Source: Mycobacterium sp. 1465703.0
GTDB lineage: Bacteria; Actinomycetota; Actinomycetes; Mycobacteriales; Mycobacteriaceae
Assembly (NCBI RefSeq): GCF_001672975.1
Contig: NZ_LZKU01000159.1
Location: 1-58,379 of the forward strand
Length of the DNA stretch: 58,379 bases
Direction of reading: 5' to 3'
Positions 49,464 to 58,379 of the stretch are shown in pieces. The notes beneath the pieces are model-generated. The model was not told the DNA's origin, did no database searches, and saw only the letters and a list, made by a program, of their open reading frames with translations. The translations under genes and the position numbers were made by a program. The number at the start of each line of letters is the position of its first letter. Within the stretch, counting starts at the first letter, position 1.

Positions 49464-49611
49464 TGGCTCCAGGTTATTCGATGGTCGCTGCCTGGCGCTT
49501 CCGCCGCCCAACGCGTCGCGGTATTCCCTGTCGCCACTTCTAAAACGGGTTTGGCAGGCAGCGGCGAGTGGCGGCCGGTGGGGCGATGCGACGGACGGTG
49601 AACCGAGCGCG

Positions 49612-50970
49612 CTACATGCTTGCGATCAGGCGTTTGACCCGCTCGTCGACCGCACGGAAGGGGTCCTTACACAGCACGGTCCGCTGCGCCTGGTCGTTGA
49701 GCTTGAGGTGCACCCAGTCGACGGTGAAGTCACGCCCGGCGGCCTGGGCGGCGCTGATGAACTCGCCACGCAACCGCGCCCGAGTGGTCTGCGGCGGGTT
49801 GTCCACCGCCTCCGCGATGTCTTCGTCGGTGGTGACGCGCGCGGCGAGGCCCTTGCGCTGCAGCAGATCGAAGACGCCGCGCCCGCGCTTGATGTCGTGG
49901 TAGGCCAGGTCCAGCTGGGCGATCTTCGGGTCGGACAACTCCATGTTGTAGCGATCCTGGTACCGCTGGAACAACTTGCGCTTGATCACCCAGTCGATCT
50001 CGGTGTCCACCTTGGCGAAGTCCTGGCTCTCCACCGCGTCAAGCTGGCGGCCCCACAGGTCGACGATCTGCTCGATCTGCGCGTTGGGTTCGCGGGTCTG
50101 CAGGTGCTCGACGGCCCGGCTGTAGTACTCACGCTGAATGTCCAGCGCGCTGGCCTGACGCCCGCCCGCCAGCCGCACCGGCCGGCGGCCGGTGACGTCG
50201 TGGCTGACTTCGCGGATGGCGCGGATGGGGTTGTCCAGCGAGAAGTCCCGGAACGGCACACCGGCTTCGATCATCTCGAGCACCAGCGCGGCCGTGCCCA
50301 CCTTGAGCATGGTGGTGGTCTCGCACATGTTGGAGTCACCGACGATGACGTGTAGGCGCCGGTACTTCTCGGCGTCGGCATGCGGCTCGTCGCGAGTGTT
50401 GATGATCGGCCGGCTGCGGGTGGTGGCCGAGGAAACGCCTTCCCAAATGTGCTCGGCGCGTTGGGAGAGGCAGAACGTTGCCGCCTTGGGGGTCTGCAGC
50501 ACCTTGCCGGCCCCGCAGATCAGTTGGCGGGTGACCAGGAAGGGCAACAGCACGTCGGAAATCCGGGAGAACTCGCCGGCCCGGACGATCAAGTAATTCT
50601 CGTGGCAGCCATAGGAGTTGCCGGCCGAGTCGGTGTTGTTCTTGAACAGGTAGATGTCGCCGCCGATGCCCTCGTCGGCCAGTCGTTGTTCGGCGTCCAC
50701 CAGTAGGTCTTCCAGCACCCATTCCCCTGCCCGGTCATGGGTGACCAGCTGCACCAGGCTGTCGCACTCGGCGGTCGCGTACTCGGGGTGGCTGCCCACG
50801 TCGAGGTACAGGCGGGCGCCGTTACGCAGGAAAACATTGGAGCTCCGGCCCCATGAAACGACGCGGCGGAACAGATAGCGCGCCACCTCGTCGGGGCTGA
50901 GCCGCCGGTGGCCGTGGAATGTGCAGGTGACCCCGAACTCGGTCTCGATGCCCATGATTCGCCGCTGCAC
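49612..50970 (-). CDS. pafA: Pup--protein ligase PafA
   Basis: 452 residues, the same as M. tuberculosis PafA. It is a glutamine-synthetase-like ligase that joins the C-terminal glutamate of Pup to substrate lysines. Seen are the N-terminal [12 protein letters not shown], the catalytic Asp in [16 protein letters not shown] (Asp57), the nucleotide and metal site ([20 protein letters not shown]) and [23 protein letters not shown] 50970. About 226 bp upstream separates it from prcA. Confidence 0.96.
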   Translation of the reverse strand: MQRRIMGIETEFGVTCTFHGHRRLSPDEVARYLFRRVVSWGRSSNVFLRNGARLYLDVGSHPEYATAECDSLVQLVTHDRAGEWVLEDLLVDAEQRLADEGIGGDIYLFKNNTDSAGNSYGCHENYLIVRAGEFSRISDVLLPFLVTRQLICGAGKVLQTPKAATFCLSQRAEHIWEGVSSATTRSRPIINTRDEPHADAEKYRRLHVIVGDSNMCETTTMLKVGTAALVLEMIEAGVPFRDFSLDNPIRAIREVSHDVTGRRPVRLAGGRQASALDIQREYYSRAVEHLQTREPNAQIEQIVDLWGRQLDAVESQDFAKVDTEIDWVIKRKLFQRYQDRYNMELSDPKIAQLDLAYHDIKRGRGVFDLLQRKGLAARVTTDEDIAEAVDNPPQTTRARLRGEFISAAQAAGRDFTVDWVHLKLNDQAQRTVLCKDPFRAVDERVKRLIASM

Positions 50971-51196
50971 GTAATCGAGCGTACTGGTTGTCGGACCGCG
51001 ACGGTGAGCAAGCCGCGCGTATCAGTCGACGAAGTTTCTCGTAGGCCCTCGGTAGCGGCCGCTCTCGGCCGGCCCGAGCAACCGTCAACCAATCACCGGC
51101 GCGCGCGGATATCCGCTAGCTCACGGCGTCTTATGCACCACAAAACCGGCACCAGCACCGGCGGAATGTGAGTGGTGGCCCGTTGTCGGGCCGGGT

Positions 51197-51967
51197 CTAT
51201 TCGGAGGATCCGCCGTCAGCATCCGACGGCTCGCCGTCCGATGCTGACCCGTTGGAATCCTGCTCACGCAGCAAATTCTCCAAGGTGGCGCGATTGATCC
51301 GCCGGAACGCCCGTCGCGGCCGGTTGACGTCCAAGATGGCCATCTCCAGGCTGGCCACCTCCAGGGCGGACTGGTCTCCGTTCGAGGATTCGCTGCCGGC
51401 GCGCAACGCCTTGACGGCGATGCGCGTGGCCTCACGCAGATCGGCGTTCTCGGCGTAAGACTCCTTGAGCGCCGTGGTGATCGGTTCGGTGGTACCGCCC
51501 ATCACCACAAAGTGCGGCTCGTCGGCGATCGATCCGTCGTAGGTAATCCGGTACAACTCAGGCGGTTTGCTCTCGCCGTAGTGCGCGACCTCGGCGACAC
51601 ACAACTCCACCTCGTAAGGCTTGGCCTGCTCGGTGAAAATGGTGCCCAGTGTCTGCGCATAGACATTGGCCAGCTGGCGGCCGGTGACGTCGCGCCGGTC
51701 GTAGGCGTACCCGCGGGTGTCGGCGAATTGGATTCCGCCGCGGCGCAAGTTGTCGAATTCGTTGAACTTGCCGGCCGCGGCGAAGCCGACGCGGTCGTAG
51801 AGCTCGCTGATCTTCTGCAACGACCGTGACGGATTCTCCGCGACGAAGAGCACACCGCCGGCGAAGGCCAGTGCCACCACGCTCTTGCCCCGGGCGATGC
51901 CTTTGCGCGCGAGCTCGCTGCGCTCGCGCATCGCCTGCTCAGGCGAGATGAAATACGGGAAGCTCAC
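51197..51967 (-). CDS. prcA: 20S proteasome alpha subunit PrcA
   Basis: A 256-residue alpha-ring subunit. The N-terminal gate [20 protein letters not shown] is typical, followed by [19 protein letters not shown]. Alpha rings dock the Mpa C-terminus and gate the chamber. An acidic Ser-rich C-terminal tail is present. Its ATG overlaps the prcB stop by four bases. Confidence 0.97.
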   Translation of the reverse strand: MSFPYFISPEQAMRERSELARKGIARGKSVVALAFAGGVLFVAENPSRSLQKISELYDRVGFAAAGKFNEFDNLRRGGIQFADTRGYAYDRRDVTGRQLANVYAQTLGTIFTEQAKPYEVELCVAEVAHYGESKPPELYRITYDGSIADEPHFVVMGGTTEPITTALKESYAENADLREATRIAVKALRAGSESSNGDQSALEVASLEMAILDVNRPRRAFRRINRATLENLLREQDSNGSASDGEPSDADGGSSE

Positions 51968-52839
51968 TTCTCACCACCATCGGGGCCGAAAGTGTCAGCG
52001 CGCGAACGGCTTTGGATCACTTCACGGGCCAATTCGGCAATGCGGCCCTCCGGCACCTCAACCGCCCCCTCGGCCCCGATGATGACCGCCGTGGGATAGA
52101 TGCCGCGCACCAGATCCGGTCCACCGGTCGCGGAATCGTCATCGGCCGCGTCGTAGAGCGCCTCGATTGCGACGCGCACCGCGGAGTCGCCATCGGTCAC
52201 CTGCGAGTACAGCTTCTTCATCGACGACTTGGCGAAGATCGAACCCGACCCCACCGACTGGTAGCCCTCTTCTTCCAAGTTCCAGCCGCCGGCGGCGTCG
52301 AACGAGACGATGCGACCGGCGCCTTCGGGGTCGGCCGAATCGATGTCGTAACCCACTAGCAGCGGCAGCGCCACCAGACCCTGCATCGCGGCTGCCAGGT
52401 TTCCCCGCACCATGATGGCCAGCCGATTCACCTTGCCGGCGAACGTGAGTGGCACACCTTCGAGTTTTTCGTAGTGCTCGAGTTCCACCGCATAAAGGCG
52501 GGCGAACTCCACGGCGATCGCGGCGGTGCCCGCGATGCCGGTAGCGGTGTAGTCGTCGGTGATGTACACCTTCTTGACGTCGCGACCGGCGATCATGTTG
52601 CCCTGCGTCGAACGCCGGTCGCCGGCGAGAACCACGCCGCCGGGGTATTTCAGCGCGACGATCGTGGTGCCGTGCGGCAATTGCCCCGTGGCGGCGTCTG
52701 ACTGCGCGCCCGACAGGCTGGCCGGCAGCAACTCCGGAGCCTGACGGCGCAGCAGGTCAGCAAACGACGACAGGTCTACAGCGGGATTTGCCGGAATTGC
52801 GGAATTAGTGGACAGGCGATTAGAGAAAGGCCAGGTCAC
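51964..52839 (-). CDS. prcB: 20S proteasome beta subunit PrcB
   Basis: 291 residues, equal to M. tuberculosis PrcB. A 57-residue propeptide ends at Gly57. Autocleavage exposes catalytic Thr58 ([13 protein letters not shown]; the nucleophile is the first Thr). The S1 lining and catalytic Asp/Lys are in [20 protein letters not shown]. It overlaps pup upstream and prcA downstream by four bases each. Confidence 0.97.
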   Translation of the reverse strand: MTWPFSNRLSTNSAIPANPAVDLSSFADLLRRQAPELLPASLSGAQSDAATGQLPHGTTIVALKYPGGVVLAGDRRSTQGNMIAGRDVKKVYITDDYTATGIAGTAAIAVEFARLYAVELEHYEKLEGVPLTFAGKVNRLAIMVRGNLAAAMQGLVALPLLVGYDIDSADPEGAGRIVSFDAAGGWNLEEEGYQSVGSGSIFAKSSMKKLYSQVTDGDSAVRVAIEALYDAADDDSATGGPDLVRGIYPTAVIIGAEGAVEVPEGRIAELAREVIQSRSRADTFGPDGGEK

Positions 52840-53030
52840 TGTCCGCCCTTTTGGACATACGCGCGAACGAAGTCCTCAGCGTTCTCCTCGAGGACGTCAT
52901 CGATCTCGTCGAGCAGATCGTCGGTGTCCTCGGCTAACTTCTCCCGGCGCTCTTGGCCCGCTGCGGTGCTGCCGGCGATGTCCTCTTCGTCGTCGCCACC
53001 ACCGCCACGCTTGGTCTGCTCCTGAGCCAT
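52836..53030 (-). CDS. pup: Prokaryotic ubiquitin-like protein Pup
   Basis: A 64-residue, acidic, largely disordered tag ending in Gly-Gly-Gln. Dop deamidates this to Glu before PafA ligation. The helix-forming segment that binds the Mpa coiled coil is [26 protein letters not shown] ribosome site lies just upstream. First gene of pup-prcB-prcA. Confidence 0.98.
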   Translation of the reverse strand: MAQEQTKRGGGGDDEEDIAGSTAAGQERREKLAEDTDDLLDEIDDVLEENAEDFVRAYVQKGGQ

Positions 53031-53147
53031 CGCCGCCTCCTGTTGTCTGGGCCTGTTGAATGGCTTACTGACCGATCAAGCCACGCTGCCCGTTGGTTGT
53101 TCCCTAGCCTACCGGTCGCCCCCGACGTTCCCGGTGCTAACCGGCAC

Positions 53148-54656
53148 CTAGCTAGTGAGTTGTTCGACCAGTTCGGCGGCGCTGTCCACCGAATCCAGCA
53201 GCGCTCCGACGTGCGCCTTGCTGCCACGCAACGGCTCCAACGTCGGAATGCGGACCAACGAATCGCCGCCCAGGTCGAAAATCACCGAGTCCCAACTGGC
53301 CGCGGCGATGTCGGCGCCGAACCTGCGCAGGCATTCGCCGCGGAAGTATGCCCGGGTGTCGGTCGGCGGCTTGTCCACCGCTTCGAGCACTTGGTGCTCG
53401 CTGACCAGACGCTTCATCGAGCCGCGTGCGACCAATCGGTTGTACAGGCCTTTGTCCAGCCGGACGTCGGAATATTGCAGATCCACCAGATGCAGGCGCG
53501 GCGCCGACCAACTCAGGTTCTCTCGCTGACGGAACCCTTCGAGCAGCCGCAGCTTGGCCGGCCAGTCCAGCAACTCGGCGCATTCCATCGGGTCGCGCTC
53601 CAATTGGTCGAGCACGTGCGCCCAGGTTTCGACGATGTCGGCCGCGCGCGGATCGGGGTCGCGGCTGTCGACCAGCTTGGCCACCCGGTCAAGGTAAACC
53701 CGTTGCAGCGCAAGCCCGGTCAGCTCCCGACCGTCGGCCAATGCCACGGCGGCCCGCAGCGACGGGTCGCGGCTGATGGCGTGGACCGCGTGCACCGGAC
53801 GTGCCAGCGCCAGGTCGCTCAGGTCGATGCCGTGCGCCGGTCCCTCTTCGATGAGGTCCAGCACCAGCGCGGTGGTGCCCAGCTTCAGATACGTCGACGT
53901 CTCGGCCAGGTTCGCGTCGCCGATGATGACGTGCAGCCGTCGGTACCGGTCGGCGTCGGCGTGTGGTTCGTCGCGGGTGTTGATGATGCCGCGCTTGAGC
54001 GTGGTCTCCAGGCCGACCTCGACCTCGATGTAATCCGAGCGCTGGGACAGCTGAAAGCCGGGTTCATCGCCGGAGGGCCCGATGCCGACCCGGCCGGAGC
54101 CGGTGACTACCTGCCGCGACACCAGAAAGGGGGTCAGCCCGGCGATGATGGCCGAGAACGGCGTCTGCCGCGACATCAGGTAGTTCTCGTGGGAGCCGTA
54201 GGAGGCGCCCTTGCCGTCGACGTTGTTCTTGTAGAGCTGCAGCTTGGCGGCTCCCGGCACGCTGGCGACATGCCGGGCGGCGGCCTCCATGACGCGCTCG
54301 CCGGCCTTGTCCCAGATCACCGCGTCCAGCGGATCGGTGCACTCGGGTGCCGAGTATTCGGGGTGCGCGTGGTCGACGTAGAGCCGCGCCCCGTTGGTCA
54401 AGATCATGTTGGCGGCGCCGACCTCGTCAGCGTCGACCACGGGCGGGGGCCCGGCCGAGCGGCTCAGGTCAAAACCGCGGGCATCCCGCAGCGGCGATTC
54501 CACCTCGTAGTCCCACCGGGTGCGTTTCGCGCGCTGGATTCCCGCGGCGGCGGCATAAGCCAAAACCGCCTGCGTCGATGTGAGGATCGGGTTGGCTGTC
54601 GGGTCCGATGGCGATGAAATGCCGTATTCGACCTCCGTCCCGATAATCCGTTGCAT
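53148..54656 (-). CDS. dop: Pup deamidase/depupylase Dop
   Basis: 502 residues, equal to M. tuberculosis Dop and paralogous to PafA. Seen are [17 protein letters not shown], the Dop-specific loop (about 35-75, [20 protein letters not shown]), the catalytic Asp95 in [16 protein letters not shown], and [17 protein letters not shown]. It converts Pup-Gln to Pup-Glu and removes Pup from substrates. ATG 54656; 117 bp upstream of pup. Confidence 0.96.
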   Translation of the reverse strand: MQRIIGTEVEYGISSPSDPTANPILTSTQAVLAYAAAAGIQRAKRTRWDYEVESPLRDARGFDLSRSAGPPPVVDADEVGAANMILTNGARLYVDHAHPEYSAPECTDPLDAVIWDKAGERVMEAAARHVASVPGAAKLQLYKNNVDGKGASYGSHENYLMSRQTPFSAIIAGLTPFLVSRQVVTGSGRVGIGPSGDEPGFQLSQRSDYIEVEVGLETTLKRGIINTRDEPHADADRYRRLHVIIGDANLAETSTYLKLGTTALVLDLIEEGPAHGIDLSDLALARPVHAVHAISRDPSLRAAVALADGRELTGLALQRVYLDRVAKLVDSRDPDPRAADIVETWAHVLDQLERDPMECAELLDWPAKLRLLEGFRQRENLSWSAPRLHLVDLQYSDVRLDKGLYNRLVARGSMKRLVSEHQVLEAVDKPPTDTRAYFRGECLRRFGADIAAASWDSVIFDLGGDSLVRIPTLEPLRGSKAHVGALLDSVDSAAELVEQLTS

Positions 54657-54725
54657 GACCTAAGCGTAGGCCGCGCGACGAAGCGGCCCCCGAAGCGGGG
54701 CGCATCGCAGCCGGCCAACCCTGTC

Positions 54726-54892
54726 ATGCCGGATGAGGAAACGGACGCGGCAACACCAGAAGTCACCAGCCCGCCAACCGGCCAACCGAATACCGGTCCA
54801 GGTTCTCGACCACGTTGGCGGCGCGCAATCGCTACCACGGCGCCGCCGTCCGTCGTGTTGACGGCGCCGACACCAGTGACTAATTTCACCGT
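54726..54892 (+). pseudogene. Possible 5' remnant of an Rv2113-like membrane-protein gene
   Basis: Between divergent dop and the Rv2114-like gene, a frame from ATG 54726 reads MPDEETDAATPEVTSPPTGQ and continues to RPRWRRAIATT. This is a composition typical of the cytoplasmic start of mycobacterial membrane proteins. It then continues into the next gene's start in the wrong frame, with no membrane segments. In M. tuberculosis a membrane-protein gene (Rv2113) occupies this spot, so this could be what remains. Weak evidence. Confidence 0.25.
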
Positions 54893-55534
54893 GTGTCCGC
54901 CCCCGAATCCGACCGCGCCGTCGGTAAGCACGCACTGGACCTGTTCGGCAAGCGCTACGGCGAGGTACTCCTGGTGACGCCCGGCGAGGCGGGCCCTCAG
55001 GCAACGGTGTACAACAGCTTCCCGCTCAACGACTGTCCCGAGGAGCTGTGGTCGGCGCTGGACGCTCACGCCATCGCCACCGAACACGGTGCGGCCGCGG
55101 CCCTGCTCAACGGTCCCCGGTACTGGTTGATGAACGCCATCGAAAAGCAAGCCCGGGGCCCGCAGATCACCAAGTCCTTCGGCGGCATCGAGATGATCCA
55201 GCAGGCCACCGTTCTGCTGTCGTCGATGAACCCGGCGCCCTACGTCCCGAACACCGTCAGCCGCCACACGATCTTCGTCTTCAACGCCGGCCAAGAGGTC
55301 TACGAACTCATCGACCCGCACAACCAGCACTGGGTGATGCAGACCTGGAGCCAGGTCGCTGACGCCACCTTGTCGCGAGCAGACCTGCCCGGCCTCGGCG
55401 CCCGTCTCGACCTGCCGGCCGGGTGGGCCTACCAGCCCCGGGTGCTCACCAGTGAACTACGGGTGGACACCACCACCGGGCCCGCACAGGTGCTGCAGGA
55501 CAATCTGACCAACAGCTATTCGCTGGTGGTCTGA
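54893..55534 (+). CDS. Conserved hypothetical protein, Rv2114-like (213 aa)
   Basis: 213 residues from GTG 54893 with no signal or membrane segment. Sequence includes FGKRYGEVLLVTPGEAGPQA, WYLMNAIEKQ-like residues (YWLMNAIEKQARGPQITKSF) and a long conserved middle (VLLSSMNPAPYVPNTVSRHT). It matches the small protein between Rv2113 and mpa in M. tuberculosis. Function unknown; its place in the Pup-proteasome block is conserved. Convergent with mpa. Confidence 0.82.
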   Translation: MSAPESDRAVGKHALDLFGKRYGEVLLVTPGEAGPQATVYNSFPLNDCPEELWSALDAHAIATEHGAAAALLNGPRYWLMNAIEKQARGPQITKSFGGIEMIQQATVLLSSMNPAPYVPNTVSRHTIFVFNAGQEVYELIDPHNQHWVMQTWSQVADATLSRADLPGLGARLDLPAGWAYQPRVLTSELRVDTTTGPAQVLQDNLTNSYSLVV

Positions 55535-55540
55535 CCCGAA

Positions 55541-55589
55541 ACGTAAACCACGCACATCCGCCTCGGCGTGTCGTGTACGTGGTTTACGT
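55541..55589. terminator. Long inverted repeat between Rv2114-like gene and mpa
   Basis: ACGTAAACCACG (55541-55552) and CGTGGTTTACGT (55578-55589) are a perfect 12-bp inverted repeat with a 25-base loop, centred between two convergent genes. A bidirectional terminator is the simplest reading; there is no T-run. Confidence 0.7.
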
Positions 55590-55612
55590 GTCCCGAGTTC
55601 ACGGGCCTGCGC

Positions 55613-57442
55613 CTACAGGTACTGACCCAGGTTGGATTCGGTGTCGATGGCCCGCGACGCGCTCGAGCTCTTGCCGGTGACCAAGGTGCGGATGTAGACG
55701 ATCCGCTCGCCCTTCTTGCCCGAAATCCTCGCCCAGTCATCGGGATTGGTGGTGTTGGGCAGATCCTCGTTCTCGGCGAACTCGTCGACGATCGAGTCCA
55801 GCAGATGCTGGATGCGCAGACCCGGCTGGCCGGTCTCCAGCACGGACTTGATCGCGTTCTTCTTCGCCCGGTCGACGACGTTCTGGATCATCGCCCCGGA
55901 GTTGAAGTCCTTGAAGTACATGACTTCCTTGTCACCGTTGGCGTAAGTGACCTCCAGGAACCGGTTGTCGTCGATCTCGGCGTACATCCGCTCGACGACC
56001 TTTTCGATCATCGCCTTGATGCAGGCGGTGCGGTCGCCGCCGAACTCGGCGAGGTCGTCGGCGTGCAGCGGCAGCGCCTCGGTCAGGTACTTCGAGAAAA
56101 TGTCTTGCGCCGCTTCAGCATCCGGGCGCTCGATCTTGATCTTCACGTCGAGGCGTCCGGGCCGCAGGATGGCCGGGTCGATCATGTCCTCACGGTTGGA
56201 GGCGCCAATCACGATGACGTTCTCCAACCCCTCCACACCGTCGATCTCACTGAGCAGCTGCGGGACCACCGTCGTCTCGACGTCTGAGGACACGCCGGTG
56301 CCACGGGTGCGGAAGATGGAGTCCATCTCGTCGAAGAACACGATCACCGGTGTTCCCTCCGACGCCTTTTCACGGGCGCGCTGGAAGATCAGCCGGATGT
56401 GCCGCTCGGTCTCACCGACGAACTTGTTGAGCAGCTCGGGACCCTTGATGTTCAAGAAGTAGGACTTGGCTTCGCGGGCGTCGTCGCCGCGCACCTCGGC
56501 CATCTTCTTGGCCAGCGAGTTGGCCACCGCCTTGGCGATCAGCGTCTTGCCGCAGCCGGGCGGACCATAGAGCAGCACACCTTTGGGCGGGCGCAGCGCG
56601 TACTCGCGGTAGAGCTCCTTGTGCAGGAACGGCAGCTCCACCGCATCGCGGATCTGCTCGATCTGGCGAGTCAGGCCACCGATGTCCAGGTAGCTGACAT
56701 CGGGCACCTCTTCCAGCACCAGGTCCTCGACCTCGGCCTTGGGGATGCGCTCGAAGGCATAGCCGGCCTTGGTGTCCACCAACAGCGAATCGCCGGGCCG
56801 CAGCTTGCGCGGCCGGGTGTCGTCGTTGAGTGCGTCGGGGTGGCCATCGGGCAGGTTGTCGGCAACCAGCGGCTCGGCGAGCCAGACGATGCGTTCTTCG
56901 TCGGCGTGCCCCACGACCAAAGCCCGGTGTCCGTCGGCCAGAAGTTCACGCAACGTGGAGATCTCGCCGACCGATTCGAATGTGCCGGCTTCCACCACGG
57001 TCAAAGCCTCGTTGAGGCGGACCGTCTGCCCCTTGCGGAGCAACGGGACTTCGATGTTGGGCGAGCAGGTGAGTCGCATCTTGCGGCCAGAGGTGAAGAC
57101 GTCGACGGTGTCGTCCTCATGGGCGGCGAGCAGGACGCCGTAGCCGCTGGGCGGCTGCCCCAGCCGATCGACTTCCTCTCGCAGCGCCAGCAGTTGCTGA
57201 CGAGCTTCCTTGAGGGTCTCCATCAATTTCGAATTCCGCGACGCAAGGGAGTCGATGCGCGCTTCAAGCTGATGCACATCGCGGGCAGAGCGAGCACCGC
57301 CATGCGAGCCGACGGCGTGCTCGAGTTGCTCGCGCAACATCGCTGCCTCGCGGCGTAGTTGCTCCAACTCGGCTTCGTCGCCGCTGGACATGTTTGATTC
57401 GCGGGGGGTTCCGAAATCTTCAGAACGCTCTGAGCTACCCAT
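55613..57442 (-). CDS. mpa: Mycobacterial proteasome ATPase Mpa (ARC)
   Basis: 609 residues, the length of M. tuberculosis Mpa. An N-terminal coiled coil (about 46-96) binds Pup. Two OB folds lie at about 98-245. The AAA domain has Walker A GPPGCGKT (293-300) and Walker [10 protein letters not shown] (366-374). The C-terminus ends GQYL, whose penultimate Tyr docks into PrcA. It unfolds pupylated substrates. ATG 57442 is preceded by AAAGGAG; the in-frame extension upstream to 57607 is not coding. Confidence 0.97.
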   Translation of the reverse strand: MGSSERSEDFGTPRESNMSSGDEAELEQLRREAAMLREQLEHAVGSHGGARSARDVHQLEARIDSLASRNSKLMETLKEARQQLLALREEVDRLGQPPSGYGVLLAAHEDDTVDVFTSGRKMRLTCSPNIEVPLLRKGQTVRLNEALTVVEAGTFESVGEISTLRELLADGHRALVVGHADEERIVWLAEPLVADNLPDGHPDALNDDTRPRKLRPGDSLLVDTKAGYAFERIPKAEVEDLVLEEVPDVSYLDIGGLTRQIEQIRDAVELPFLHKELYREYALRPPKGVLLYGPPGCGKTLIAKAVANSLAKKMAEVRGDDAREAKSYFLNIKGPELLNKFVGETERHIRLIFQRAREKASEGTPVIVFFDEMDSIFRTRGTGVSSDVETTVVPQLLSEIDGVEGLENVIVIGASNREDMIDPAILRPGRLDVKIKIERPDAEAAQDIFSKYLTEALPLHADDLAEFGGDRTACIKAMIEKVVERMYAEIDDNRFLEVTYANGDKEVMYFKDFNSGAMIQNVVDRAKKNAIKSVLETGQPGLRIQHLLDSIVDEFAENEDLPNTTNPDDWARISGKKGERIVYIRTLVTGKSSSASRAIDTESNLGQYL

Positions 57443-57597
57443 CTTGCGCTCCTTTCCCACACCGAATTGGCGCGGCGGATACTTCAAAGCTACCGGCGAT
57501 TGCCGATTGATGCGCGTAGTCAAATACCCACGAAAAGTTAAGATTTTCGCCACGCTGGTAATCTCGGCCACTAATCGTGATGATCGAAAGGGCCGCC

Positions 57598-57720
57598 GTG
57601 ACCGCAAAAAGCCTCGCCACAGGCTCGACTCGGGTCGCCTCCGCCGGTGTCACATCAGTTGCACCCACCGGCCCGACCTTAGCGACCCCCTTCCTTCGCG
57701 AAGCGGCCAGAGCCGCCTAG
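57598..57720 (+). CDS. Candidate small protein (40 aa) upstream of lppK
   Basis: GTG 57598 with AAAGGG 7 bases upstream opens a 40-codon frame ending at TAG 57718-57720. The product is Ala/Thr/Ser-rich ([20 protein letters not shown]), with no Cys or membrane segment. It lies 16 bp before the lipoprotein ATG in the mpa-lppK divergent intergenic region (57443-57736), which otherwise holds only promoter sequence. It could be a leader peptide or chance. Confidence 0.3.
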   Translation: MTAKSLATGSTRVASAGVTSVAPTGPTLATPFLREAARAA

Positions 57721-57736
57721 CCGGCCGACCGACTGG

Positions 57737-58379
57737 ATGCACCGGCCACCGTCCGTAGCGCTGATCGCCGCCACCGCCCTGGCGGCGGTCGGGCTCGCGG
57801 CATGTTCGTCGAGTCATCCGAAGAGTGGTCCGTCGACTGTCTCTTCGCTGCCGCCGGCCACGTCGAGCCAGGTTGCTGCGCCGGTCACGACTCCCCTGCC
57901 GCCGCCGGAAGCCCTCACCGACGTGCTCACCCGACTCGCCGACCCGAATGTTCCGGGCGCCAGCAAAGTGAATCTGGTGGAAGGCGCGACGCCCGAGAGC
58001 GCGGCAAACCTGGACAAGTTCACCAACGCATTGCGGGACAACGGCTATTTGCCCATGACTTTCAATGCGAACGACATCGCCTGGTCGGACAAGAACCCAT
58101 CGAACGTGAAGGCCAGCATCGCCATTCACACCGCCCAGACCAACAACGCCAACTTCAGCTTCCCGATGGAGTTCACTCCCTTCCAGGGCGGTTGGCAGCT
58201 ATCGCGGCACACCGCCGAAATGCTGTTGGCGCTGGGGAAATCGCCGACGGCTCCGACCTCTGGGGCTCCCGCGCCACCGCCGAGTCCGGCCCCGGCACCG
58301 CCGCCACCCGTGAGATGCTGGCGAATTCGAAGTCGAGCGCGTCCGATTCCGTTGTCCCCCATTGGTTTAGCGCCGAGGC
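57737..58379 (+). CDS. lppK: LppK-like lipoprotein (Mtb12-like family), runs off window
   Basis: ATG 57737 gives a signal peptide with lipobox LAAC (Cys23), a Ser/Pro linker, an Mtb12/LppK-like globular domain (about 58-167; [40 protein letters not shown]) and a Pro/Ala tail ([12 protein letters not shown], about 180-191). M. tuberculosis LppK has about 189 residues, so the protein should end near here. Instead this frame continues without a stop to the window edge, while a TGA one base out of frame lies at 58311. Either the tail is longer or there is a frameshift. Confidence 0.8.
   Translation, partial: MHRPPSVALIAATALAAVGLAACSSSHPKSGPSTVSSLPPATSSQVAAPVTTPLPPPEALTDVLTRLADPNVPGASKVNLVEGATPESAANLDKFTNALRDNGYLPMTFNANDIAWSDKNPSNVKASIAIHTAQTNNANFSFPMEFTPFQGGWQLSRHTAEMLLALGKSPTAPTSGAPAPPPSPAPAPPPPVRCWRIRSRARPIPLSPIGLAPR

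Noticed and set aside
52953..54617. 554-codon plus-strand frame
   Set aside because: Antisense to dop and the pup-dop spacer; dop is conserved over its full 502 residues.
1..58379. tRNA or rRNA genes
   Set aside because: No cloverleaf-like or rRNA-like segments were recognised while reading the intergenic regions; none is expected among these genes in M. tuberculosis.

Overview
The window is a stretch of a high-GC chromosome from a slow-growing, non-tuberculous Mycobacterium. The evidence is a mycoketide synthase Pks12, a PPE-PPW protein, an LppK/Mtb12-type lipoprotein, a Pup-proteasome locus, and a gene order that broadly follows M. tuberculosis Rv2048c to Rv2116. The species cannot be fixed from the sequence. 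Rv numbers below are positional and sequence recognition from memory, not search results.

Layout. (1) Positions 1-9948 hold the first 3316 codons of pks12 on the minus strand: module 1 complete, module 2 cut inside its reductive part. (2) 10.3-17.9 kb: a small zinc-ribbon gene, rbpA with a candidate SigE/SigH-type promoter, ppm and lnt as separate genes (fused as Ppm1 in M. tuberculosis), an amidohydrolase with a 57-bp tandem repeat at its start, fxsA, a dienelactone hydrolase-like gene, a decayed DJ-1/PfpI remnant and a PPOX flavoprotein. (3) 17.9-34.2 kb: cobalamin genes cobN, cobG-cobH-cobIJ and cobK-cobM-cobL. An SsuABC-type ABC transporter sits beside cobG. A PPE-PPW gene and a zinc-finger anti-sigma-like membrane protein followed by sigC lie between cobIJ and cobK. 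The usual M. tuberculosis neighbours Rv2067c and blaC are absent here. (4) 34.2-35.4 kb: an SDR and an F420-dependent biliverdin-reductase-like protein. (5) 35.4-37.9 kb: an AT-richer toxin-immunity island. An ESX-type N-terminal domain and a TNT toxin domain are joined out of frame, followed by an immunity gene and two small unknown genes. (6) 38-46 kb: a large alpha/beta hydrolase, pepE, a flap endonuclease, an Rv2091c-like membrane protein and helY. (7) 46-57.4 kb: tatC-tatA, pafC-pafB, pafA, prcA-prcB-pup, dop, an Rv2114-like gene and mpa, so nearly the whole Pup-proteasome system lies in one block. (8) The right edge holds a small candidate ORF and an LppK-like lipoprotein that runs off the window.

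How the genes work together. The cob genes cover much of aerobic corrin synthesis: ring contraction, C-methylations, methylmutation, decarboxylation and cobalt insertion. PafA attaches Pup to substrates and Dop deamidates Pup or removes it. Mpa unfolds pupylated proteins into the PrcAB core, and PafBC is the WYL-type DNA-damage regulator encoded alongside. TatAC exports folded proteins. Ppm and Lnt supply polyprenol-phosphomannose and lipoprotein N-acylation.

The strongest candidates for something undescribed are: the ZAS anti-sigma-like protein that reads without a stop codon into sigC, with a palindromic operator over sigC's own promoter; the disrupted ESX/TNT toxin cassette with two unknown small genes behind its immunity gene; and the two near-identical, codon-atypical KS blocks inside pks12.
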